Origin: Anticarsia gemmatalis
Lineage: Eukaryota > Arthropoda > Insecta > Lepidoptera > Erebidae
Length of the DNA: 64,000 bases
Assembly: GCF_050436995.1 (NCBI RefSeq)
Contig: NC_134756.1
Location: 7,998,001 to 8,062,000, forward strand
Reading direction: 5' to 3'
The stretch's first letter is position 1, and each line of letters begins with the position of its first letter. The position numbers were made by a program, and so were the translations under genes. Under the pieces are notes generated by a model. It did not search any database. It was not told where the DNA came from and worked only from the letters and a program-made list of their open reading frames with translations. This document shows positions 13,807-24,800 of the stretch, piece after piece.

Positions 13807-13859
13807 TGCAGTCTGTAAGTGACTTCATAAGGTTTTACTTATCCTAAGCACAGACTGCA
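13807..13859. other. Hairpin in presumed 3' UTR
   Basis: Perfect 10-bp arms (TGCAGTCTGT and its complement) enclose a mismatched internal section and a second 5-bp stem (ATAAG/CTTAT) with a short loop. Total span is 53 bp. It could be an mRNA structural element or a small-RNA-like hairpin on either strand. Confidence 0.5.
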
Positions 13860-14401
13860 CAAATCAGTTTTTTTAAATATAATGTAGAACATCGTTATGC
13901 TAACTCATATTCATTGTATTTAAAATTTAGACAAACAATAGTTGCGTGGTGCGTCACTTACATTTGGTCGTTGGCCAAATCCCTTTATCAATTGCAGGCA
14001 AAAACTGGGATATATCGCTCTGTTAAACAATATGTTAGCGTCACGTTTATGAATGTAATGTAATTAACACAACATACATTTTACTGTAACACATTAGCTT
14101 ATTAAGTTTTGAAGAAATAAAATAATTAAACATCAATCAGTGATAATAGTTTTACACGTAATCTACACGTAACCATGACTCTACTTACCAGTGAACAATA
14201 AAAAAGAAAATGTAGAGTTGATTGGAGGAAACATAACGACCAAATGTAGGTTTGGTACAAGCAGACTTTACCGAGTTTTATAAAACTACATTTGCTACAT
14301 AAAGTCACTATATTCTCTTTGTGTGTAATGAATTATATTCATATTATTGTTGAATAAAATTAAAGCTTTGAAGTGGATATAAATTGTGCGAAGGATAAAA
14401 T

Positions 14402-14562
14402 TTGTCACCAATTTTTTGAGAGACAAGGAAAAAATAATCGTTTAAGTGCTTTAACACATACTCGTAATTATAAACAAACATCATTGCCGTTAAGTACATT
14501 AGAATACACATACATATTGAGACACGATATGCTTCACACTTCGCAACAAAAATTGGTGACAA
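14402..14562. repeat. Spaced inverted repeat in presumed 3' UTR
   Basis: TTGTCACCAATTTTT at 14,402-14,416 has its exact complement at 14,548-14,562, with weaker complementarity outside (GTGCGAAGG against CACTTCGC). The arms are 131 bp apart. Probably a decayed foldback element. Confidence 0.5.
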
Positions 14563-15333
14563 TTTTTGCTTATTTGGTAATACAACAACAGTATACATAT
14601 AAGTAGGTTATAACGTAATATTTTATACACTTCAGAAGGCAATAGCAGTTATCTATGATATCATGAAGGGATCTCAAGAATGAGATATACATAACATCTT
14701 TAATGTATACATATAATATATGGAATTTAATTCTACGGTTAACTCTGCTAATTTATAAGGTTAAATTTTGTACAAATTACTGTAATTTGTGAACATTCAT
14801 ATTTTTAACTTTGAGTAACAGTTTGTATCAGTCGTTTAGGTAAAAGGGTTTGCGTCTACGTTGAGTTACAATAACAAGAGACATTTTCGTCTGTAATATA
14901 TTATATGCTTAACTATGTGACCATTTATTTTGAAACATCTTACTACGATACATGGCTTATTATTGATAGTTGAATTGTTAATGGATCACTAAGGAAGAAA
15001 TTCAATTGTGCTATAACATGGGTATAAACAATATGTTGCGGTAATTTTTCATTGCCGACTATGAACATTAATTCGCAATTTTGGTACCAAAAATAGAGAT
15101 GATTATGCTGAACACATCTAGCTAGATGTAAAAAATATAGGTATCAATGAACAACAACAAGGAGTAGGTATCCGAGAAGTGTACAAATATTTCTCGTACC
15201 TCTACAGTACTTGAGTACATCTATAACAATAATACTTTTAGAAGGCGTCAACATACCACATTGTAAGAAGGACCCAGCCCAGTCACTCTTCATAATCTAT
15301 CTAATACACTGATATTTCTCACAGCTCCATGTT

Positions 15334-15849
15334 TTATATACCATAGTCGAAACTTTCGAACTCCGAAAACCTCGAGTCCTGTTTTTGCAGCCGCTGCTGG
15401 CAGGCCTCGATGTAGCTGTCCTGAATCCTGTACATTCCTGAGTTGGCTTGGTACATGAGGGTCTCAAGAATTCGCTCGTTCTTTATAGCTTTCGACGGGA
15501 GCACCACTTTTATCAATTCCTGCGGTGAGATCCGGTACAGTTTCAGGTCTCGAGCCAATCTCTCCATAGTGCATTTAAATTCATTTTTGGCATCAGTCTT
15601 ATTGGCGGACTTGGATTTAATTTTATGCCTTGCCCAGCTGAGCATCGCTTCAAATTTCCGTACTTCAGGGACCTCTAGGTTTCGGCACATGATCATTTGA
15701 ACCATGGACTCGGAGAGATGGAGGAACTCCGGCGTTTGGAATAGCGCGTAAGCTCTCTGTTCGCTGAAGACTAGGATCATGTTGACCAATTCCGAGGCTG
15801 ACGTATACCGCCAGTAGTAGTTTTCTAAAGATATTAGCATCGTACATAC
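15334..15849 (-). CDS. RapGAP-BTB gene, terminal exon N (BACK-like domain and stop)
   Basis: Acceptor ATATATTCCAG, phase 0, 171 codons then a stop. It encodes [54 protein letters not shown] and [20 protein letters not shown], ending [10 protein letters not shown]. This is the helical BACK pattern (A...... F..L....L..ll....L.v..E...F.A...W). The first in-frame Met lies four codons into the exon and is internal. Confidence 0.97.
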   Translation of the reverse strand, partial: VCTMLISLENYYWRYTSASELVNMILVFSEQRAYALFQTPEFLHLSESMVQMIMCRNLEVPEVRKFEAMLSWARHKIKSKSANKTDAKNEFKCTMERLARDLKLYRISPQELIKVVLPSKAIKNERILETLMYQANSGMYRIQDSYIEACQQRLQKQDSRFSEFESFDYGI

Positions 15850-18800
15850 CTGGAATATATTGAAATGGATATTATATTTCGTTAAAATTGTTATAATTTA
15901 GTAAGCCAAAAAACCTTTATTGGTCATACTCACCACTTCTATTCTAAGAAATTGTTTGGCGTGATGGAAGCAAGCCTGTAGTAATTCGGGTAAGTCATAG
16001 TGCTCCGCGGCACAAATAAGCCCTGGTATAGAAGCGCAGGTCAAAGGACAGCTACCTGTATGCAAGTAGTCCAGGAGGATCCTGAATGTTTCTGGGTCGA
16101 ATTCTATTATTGAGAACTGGAAAACAAATAACCATATTATTGGTATAGAAGATTAAAATTAATATTAATTATTTGTTTTAGTTTCTTCTATTACCTCAGT
16201 CTGTGCTAGTTTAGCACGATCAACCTTTTGGGCGTCGGCACATACAGACAATCTAGGTACTGCAAGGGCAGCATTTTTGTCTTTTTCTTTATCCTTAGCT
16301 TCTTTATCTGTAATAGTTAAACATATTTTTATGAAGAATATTGCTGAACAGTCGCTTGATAATGATCAAACATCGTAAGTTTATTACAGAAGAGAAAATT
16401 ATTGCTCAGTATATTTTATAAGGCGTTATGATTCTCATGATGCTTTCTTTATTGTATAAACGACTGAAAATTTGAACGACTTTAAAAGTATACTTACTGG
16501 AACAATCTTGAGAACTCGCCCATTTCTTCTTATCTTCTGCATTTAGTTGTGAATGTTGTTTGCGGATGGATCGCCCCCAACCGGCCGTTATCGTTCCCAA
16601 GCGAGAGAAAGCGCGTTTTACCATTGGCGAACTGGGCACACTTTTTGGTCTGGAATAATACAGAATAAAAAGTTAGTTAGTTAATGATTTAGGGACTTAC
16701 CCCCGGTTTCTGAGGTACATTTAACGATAGTTTATCTATTCAATAGCTTCAAAACTCATACTAAAAAACGCTATTGAATAGATAAACGACCGCTAAATGA
16801 ACTCAGAAACCGGGAGTAGGTATTAGATGTTACCGAAATGACAATTGTACGTACCTGGGTGACTCAATATCAGGAACTTGCAGAAAGTTACTGCTCTTCT
16901 GCCTAGCAGGAGTAGGAGACAGCAAAGTTGGTGCGGGTCGTGCAAGTATCTCGGCTACCGGCACCTGCGGAGATCCGAAGCCTGTCTGGATTCCATACAG
17001 CATCTCCTGGAATACCCTGTAGTACCAAAAAATGATATTTTGTTTTATAGTTTGCAGTTGAGTTTACATGTTTTTAGGTTATAACTAAAAACATGAATTA
17101 TAAGTATATATTTGTACAAAGATTTAAAGGTTTAACTAACTATATTAGAAAACCAGATAAGAATAGTTTCCATCACAATTACCTGCTTCTAACACCAAGT
17201 ATGGCTCTGACACCAATAAACTTGGTCTTCTGCTTGGATTGTCCCACGAGAAAAACGACGTCAAACAGCTGTGCGTTCTGTGCTGCGTTCAGTTCACTGT
17301 TGAGGAAGACTCTTGTGAAGTCCTTGGCAAGTTGATCGTAATCCTCGAACTGATCTCGTACTGAGTCCAATAGAGGCGAAGACGGCCGCATGTGTCCAAT
17401 TGGACGCCATGATCCTAAAGGAGAATAATAACATTGTTATTTGACTTTGCAAGAAAAAAAAATGTTATATAAAATATGAACCAATAAAAATACCTCTTCT
17501 GTAAGGTTTGGGTATCTGTCCTGTCTCGGCGTGATTCTGCAAGTTTGCTACAATATCTTCAAGCATTTGACTGCGCGTTCTTTCTTGCATTCTTGCGAAT
17601 TTGGGAGCTGAGTATGAGGCTCTCTCTCCATTCACTATCTTTGTCAGCAACCACTCCCTACGATATAGGTTACTAATTAGTTCTAAAATAATTATAAAAG
17701 CCACTTATTAGCACTTATTATATCTTTACTCTCAGTAATTAGCACATTAACTTTATTAAAGTGAAACGGTCTAACACGTCTACCTCAAAAGCTTACTTGT
17801 GGCTTCATCCAGGTCAATTATAACTTTATACAGAAACTCAGCAAAACTAATTGCTAGAGTTTTGCAATCCTACAGAAGGATCAGATTTTGATTCAAATAA
17901 ATCGTTGCGTCGAGTTTACAAAGTCGAGAGATAGTTGTGCAGTGAGGTACCTGAACATAGCTCCTTTGTCAAAGACGCTTTGCTCCCAAAGGTAGGGTTT
18001 GTAAGCGCCGACTTCATCCCTGGTAACCACGGACACTTCGTATCGAGTTGGTCGACGTTTGATTTTAGCCGATACCCGCACTGCGAAGTCATTAGGTAAT
18101 TGGTTAGAACATAGACGTAGGGTATGGACTCGTGTAACTTTGTTTATAGATTGTGACAAGCCAAGTTTCTGTAGGCGTTTCTTAAATTACGTTAAGATAC
18201 ATCCAAGATTAGAAACACAAATCTCCAAGCCCACAATATAGTATTATTCTACTTAAACAAAGTAAAATCTAATATCGTACACAAAGAGATCTAAATATAA
18301 TACAATAAAACGTAACATTTTCATTTACCTAGAATAAAAGTATGCAGGAAGTGGCTCTTGATGCAAGCCGGGGAGAAGGCTGTGTTGTCCGCCTCTAAGA
18401 AAACAACGCACACTATATCGTTGCCTATGTGTCGCTTTCTTTGTAGCTTCTGAGGATCGTGTCTTTCATAAGGCAGGAGAGTTGACACGTGGAACATAAT
18501 TTCTATGCCTCTCCAATTGGTATACACGGAGTACAAACCAGTTAAATCGTGCACTGTATCCAAACCACCCTTGTATTTGTCGAACCCTGAAACACATCAA
18601 ATGTATAATTACCGTGGTTATATCCCAATGTGATCGGGATAAATGGAGCCCATTAAGAACATCGCTTACCTTCTTTAAGAGGGAAAAAGGTTTAAAACCC
18701 ACAAACAATAAAATTTAAGCCGTAATTTTATGGTTGTTTTATTAAGGAACCGAACCGTTGTTTCTCTTTTAATGGCCTTTGAGTAATGGCTCCAGTAAAC

Positions 18801-21800
18801 GGTAACACGTTAAATTCTATTCGTTCTGGATTCAAAGTAATCAATTCTTACCTTTAAGCCTGACTTTATCTCCTAAAACTTGCAAAAACTCTTCGAACAT
18901 GGGCGAGTTTTCGTTATTGTCCAATATCTCTTCCTCCGTGTATTGATTCTCTTTGACGTAAATAACACCAACTTTCAGTTCAGACTTTATAAAGACCTAA
19001 AACAGTAAAGTGAAAATATGAGCAAGCGATTTACGAACAGAAGAAATCTTATTTTCCTCCCTTATTGTTTGTCGCAAAATCCTTGTTTTTTTCTGAGCTT
19101 ATCTTTATTGAAAACATTTTTTTTGTTTACGAGTAAAGTATTTCTATAAAAATCTTGCAAGTCCAATCAAACTATGACGAGATCAGTGTTGTTTTCCCAG
19201 AAGCTGCGTTGTTATTCGCGATTAAGTGTGGAATAAGGAAGCAATTTATTGTATGAAGTCTTTGATCGGTAAGCCTGTACTTCGATCGTAGTGGGCCTCG
19301 GGGACGTCTCTCATTATCTTTCTCATCTCAGCCTTCATACAGCGGTCCCCGACGTACGGCGATAATAAAAGCAATGTCCAATGTTTGTTCATCAGCTCGT
19401 CTTATTAATAGAAACGGCTATTACAAATATTGGCAGATTATTTTCAGATTGTCTCATTCATTTGATATCTATGTGTAAATATTAGTATGCCACGCATACC
19501 ACACGACTTTAACTTTGTGTTGTATATGTATATTATAGAAAATATATTATGGAAAGAGGGGAAATATAGGTAGAGTTTTAAATGATTCCAATTTGTACTA
19601 AATGAAGTAGACCAAATCCGTGGACAGATATAACGGTGAGTCGTAAGCCGGATTAATACGAGTGGGCACTTTTTTCGGTAGCAAGTGTAGTCCCTAGAGA
19701 AGCTTAAGGCTCGGCCTATTTGAATGCTTTGAGGGGATGAAGACCTCAGTGTATTTTAGGCGCTTTACAATGAGGCGAGTCAAACGATCGTCAGATTAAA
19801 ATAATACTATAATAATCTATCTATGTTGAAATAAAAGGTACTTAATTAAATGATAAGGCAATATGTAGATATAATTGGTTATACATTAAACATTACATAC
19901 ATAATAATCAATTCTGTCTTGAAATATTTAACCCGATTCGAAATGTAGGTATCTACGTATCCAAAACTCTATCAAAAATGTATCAAACCCAATTAAAAGT
20001 ATAATTATGGATCGATAACACTTGGATACCCTCGTTCACTATTTTGTGATGAATAGTTTATCTACTGTTAGTGGTTTAGAGCGGCTAATTAATATTCGAG
20101 TGGGTTCAATAGGTATCTATTCCATTTCATTGACAGCACGTCAAAAGCAAAACGTGAGCGACACGAAAATCCACTCAGTTTTGCACGAAATAGAGTTGTT
20201 TCAAATGACGACTAGAATAAATACGAAAGTACATTTTAATACAAATAATTCTTTTAGTGTTTGTACTTGTTGGTGGTGGTGGTGTGATGTTTTGGCGATT
20301 AGTTATTACATACGTATATTTGCATGATACTGAAATATTAGAGGCAGTAAAAATACATGCATTATTTACAGCATACAGCGGTGTTGACGTGTGGGCAGCG
20401 ATCTGTGCACGTTAGTCTTTTTTATTTTCTGCTTTTTAGAATCGTAAATCTGTTCTATTTGTATAACTATGCCTATTATTGCCCAAATACTTGTATTTGG
20501 TAATTGACTTTAATTAGGGCAAAATCTATGATGATTTCTGAAAAAGTTTGGACAATAATTTGAAGGTACACAGTCCAATCTTTAATCAAATCACCCATCG
20601 TGTCAACCTAATATAATATATAATATATTTAATATAATATAAATATATATAAATTATGTGTATTGTATAATATAACATTTATGGAAATGTTATAAAGGTA
20701 ACGATTGACTACCTTGTACATCCATCACTTTTGAGCAACAATATCTCACGTTAGCTACAAAACAGAAGAACAGACTAGACGAACATTCTATTTGATGAGA
20801 ACACATTTTACTGCCGTTCTACTACCTAATAAAGAAGACATAAAGTACTGAACATACGTACTACCCGTGGATATGTTCACTGCGACCCAGGAATACTTTA
20901 TGTTCACTTTATTATCACTTTTTGTACGTCTGAAATGTTCATGTTAAAATAGATGTGGGGAGTTGCAAATAAAATTGATATGAGCGCGATGACGATGGAT
21001 GTATGACGTAAAATTATGACGTCTGTACCCATTACATGTCACAATACTTACACATGCGTGTGACATGTTTCAACCGCAGCTTACCAAGGTACCTATTATA
21101 ACCACCAGAAGACATCATAGGCGTACGGTAATTCGGGGAATGACAAATAAAACAGAAGGAAAAAGCCGCGGAAATCCAATGAAACCATTATCGGTTATTT
21201 TAAGTTCTCGTCAAGATCAAAAAACCAATAAAACGTCTTTAATTTAATGAAATTCAAATAAATATTGAACTAAAAGCTTGATAATATTATTATATTTTTG
21301 CTCTTAGGTTTGCTTTATTTTTTTCAAGATAAACGTAACTGTAGGTGCATGAAATTGTGTTGAAAGATTGACGGTGCGTAAAACGATTGCAGGAGCAACC
21401 GCAAAAGAAACACTTTTTATGACACTGTTAACATTTGTGGGGAAACAGACAGATAAGGTGTAAGAGAAGTAAGGGGTGGTTAATGTTTCCTTTAAAAGCT
21501 TTTACGAGTAAATTCTAAACAGTTTTGTTTAACTAAATATCTTAAGCTATCATTGGCTCTAAAGTTGGAGTCATCCAAGTTTCAGCGTTGTTTATTTTCT
21601 GAAAATACTGAATTTACCAATACATACGAAGTGTCGTAAAATAACACTTAAATGGAAAAATCTTTTTCGAATAAAAGGGAAAAATAACAGCTAAAGCATA
21701 CGAGAGCGGGAGTTGTTCAGGCGAAAAAAAGCCGTCAATAACGATAGCAGACAGTATCTCATCCAGAAAGAATATTGAATAGACTCGAAACTGTGTACCG

Positions 21801-24800
21801 TTTTTTGTCAAACCATCCATGTCAAAGTGCGTTACCTCAGTACGTGTTTCGGTCACATAACGTTAATATCAACAGAGATAACAAAAATATAACAGACGCG
21901 CGTATTTTTCTTACTTACAGATTTCAATCAACAAGACTAGTAAATATATAAGTGAAAGAAGATTGAAACACTAATATTAATAGTATTCGGTCCAACATTT
22001 GTTCGTAATAGATACACTTAATGGAATTGGATATTCGTTCTCCTATATCCATGAAATGTTCTAGAAAAACCTCTCCGTAACTTATTGTTAGCGGGCGTTA
22101 CATAAAATAGTAGAATCGACGATCTAGTTCACTCAGTAACTACCTATGTAATAAGAAAACTACGTCTAATTCTATTTGATTATGCAATAAGGTTTCTTTT
22201 ACTCTTTAGTAAAAACTGACGCAAGCAAGAAAAACAACTATAATCTTTTTCTTCTGTACTTCAACATTTTTTTGCAGAGGACAAAGTACTGCTGTTTCAT
22301 TTCCATTCACTCGTCTAAAACAAAGACTTAATTCCGAATGGCCGCAAGCTCGGCTTTTATCATTGAATTAGCTCATCAAGGCGCTCGCAGGGTTGATACG
22401 TGATGTTAATCGAATCAGTCCACGAACGGCGGACATAAACAATGGACTCAACGTTGCATTGATGACGATCATACATTATAATAATAGTATTTACCAAAGT
22501 ACTTTTGATGTTATTATTAATTTATTCGGGTGGTTGAAATTGGGTCAGTATTAAACTATGAGACGATGTTATTTTGACTTGAACCGCGTAAGACCGCGGA
22601 TATTGTTTAAAAACGCTAGGTTCTTTTTGTATCCAATAGAGAACATTTCGATCCTCATTATCTTCAGATAATTGCCTATACTTATGCAAAGGTTAGTTAT
22701 TATTATTAGCAAATAAATATGTAGGTATAAGTTAACAGCATTTATCTGCAGCAAGGAAAGTGAAAATTTGTTTGTTTAACAATCAATGCAAGAATCATAT
22801 AATACCCATTCCGATTAGGCAGATTACCCGATTCAAATTGTAGAGTTTTCATTTACCAGCGCACAATATAACGAGGCTATTGTATTTATAAATAACACAT
22901 GATCCCCTTCGATCTGGATGTTTTTAAATATATTTTGTCTGGTTGAAATAAATTTAAGTTCCATTCCATTTCCAGGGATTAATTCGTTCATGTGGGTCTA
23001 CACACCGTTATAATAATGAAATCCGACATTTTCACTGAATTCGGAATGTAAAGGACGGACAGGGCCTAGCTGAGCTGCGAAGTTCCGACTTATAAGCGTA
23101 CCTCTGACGGTACCTAACTAATGAAAATTGGCAGTTCAGTGGATCGCACAAACTTGCCTCTAACGTTTGTTACATTGAAAACTGAAGCTTTTGCCACAGT
23201 TATTTAAGTGTCTTTTATTTGTTTCTACGCCAAGGGCTCACGGAAAAGATACCGACGTTTAAACATACGTTTATTTGAAGATGGACGTTTACAACGTTGC
23301 TTTGTAATGTAAGTGGGTTTGTTTGAAAACTATTTTTACCTTTTGTTTACCAATTAGGCAAAGGATAGCCGAAATTCATTAGGCTGTAAATTGTTGATGA
23401 GAATTCAATTACTAAAGCTGGAAAGGTATTCTTCATTTCGATTAGAAATATGATATGGAATTACCGTATTAAAAGGTTCCACTGAAGATGTATATTTAGA
23501 ATGTTATTAGTCTCATTTCATAGTATTCGCAAAACTGTACGAGATAAACTAGAACATTTAAAAAACTTTTAGATTGGTTGTGAGTTTAAATTAGCAAACA
23601 AGTTTCACACAAATAACAAAGTAAGTAAAGTAAAGGCAGACGTTTGAAGTGTATTTAAATGACTAGATGTCTAGATCCACTCGGGGTAATTAGTTCGTAC
23701 TTGGTATCAAAGTAGTCGTATTTTGAATTCAAAGTTATATCATAGCCGCGTAACATTTAATGCGTCCCATCATACATTTCACGTGAGCAATAAGTTTGTA
23801 CACGAGCCGGAGAGAAGTAGTTGGGCGTCTAACTTGTCATTACTCCATTACTGTGATTAGTCGGAGCTATGGAGAGAGGCTCTCCCCCTTGGGCGTAGAG
23901 AGAGTGCGCCGAAAGACGAGTCCCCCTACGTTGGCGTTGCTCGCGTCTAACGGGCCTCATCAATGTTTCACGGCTGTAAGCGGCGGCATCGTTTATTCGT
24001 AATTGGGAACTGAAAAAACAATCGCAGCGACGGAGAAAAGGTTTTACTGCTAATTTACTTGCGATCCAGAGTTCGCCCCGGGTCGAATGCTAAATGAGAT
24101 AAGACCGAATTTGTCGTGATTCTCTTGCGTTTGTTTTACTTCGTCGCCGGAGTCATGGGTGAGCCAACACATTCTTTGACACATAGACATTGATACAGCT
24201 GAAGCCGCCACGTAGTAACCGTCTCGCAATATTTGCATTATTACCAAGTAAAGATAATAATATACATATTATCCTGCTTCCTAATTTGTATTATACATAC
24301 TTTAATTAGATACATTAATATTTGATCAAAACGAATATAATTTTAACATAAAACTCAAAGAATACTCAATATTAAAAGATTATAAAAGTCTAATAGTAAC
24401 ATTAAAACAAATAGACCTAGTTCTGTAAACGTATTTACCTGGTCAAGTTTAAGCAGTTCCTCGGGCGTGTCGGGGAGCTGCCCCAGCATGAGTGGAGGGT
24501 TGATGTTGACTTCCTTGCCGAGCGAGCGCACCACCTCCTCGCGGTTGTACCGGTCCGCGAACACGCATGATGCTGGGATCAAGCCGTGCACTGTGTAGCT
24601 TATTGCTCGCACCAAGATTCTGTAACGAACAAAACAAGATGTAGAGTTATAGACGGATTATAAACATTTGACTGCACGTTTGTCGTAGTGGTTAACATGG
24701 ACACCACTCCGCAATAACTGTAGCGCCGCGTGGGGTGTCTTCGAATCCCACCCGGGTCAATTTGTGTGATTGGCATGAGTATTAATTTGTTTTAAGTCTG

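Larger units (their letters stand above)
12510..15333 (-). other. Probable 3' UTR of the RapGAP-BTB gene
   Basis: After the stop, about 2.8 kb of AT-rich sequence on the minus strand holds no credible coding exon. The best-looking end is an AATAAA near 12,525 followed by a T-run and TGTGT-type sequence. The stretch contains a compact hairpin (13,807-13,859) and a spaced inverted repeat (14,402-14,562). Several other AATAAA hexamers occur, so a shorter UTR is possible. The UTR extent is inference. Confidence 0.45.

Noticed and set aside
14344..14606. Overlapping frames on both strands near 14.4 kb
   Set aside because: They arise from an AT-rich inverted repeat; neither looks protein-like.
15665..15847. 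60-codon minus-strand frame at the start of exon N
   Set aside because: Shifted shadow of the BACK-domain frame.
15334..17414. Separate BTB-BACK gene downstream of a RapGAP gene
   Set aside because: Exon I begins in the phase exon H requires, across a 79-bp intron, and has no start, promoter or polyadenylation site before it.
24050..24247. Cassette exon between exons D and E
   Set aside because: No acceptor precedes it, and D joins E directly in the order seen in RapGAP-family proteins.
24449..24637. 62-codon frame over exon D
   Set aside because: Shifted shadow of the real exon ([10 protein letters not shown]...).
24686..24749. tRNA gene suggested by A and B boxes
   Set aside because: The boxes belong to a SINE: no full cloverleaf follows and the body continues into a known moth repeat with a TATTTATTT tail.
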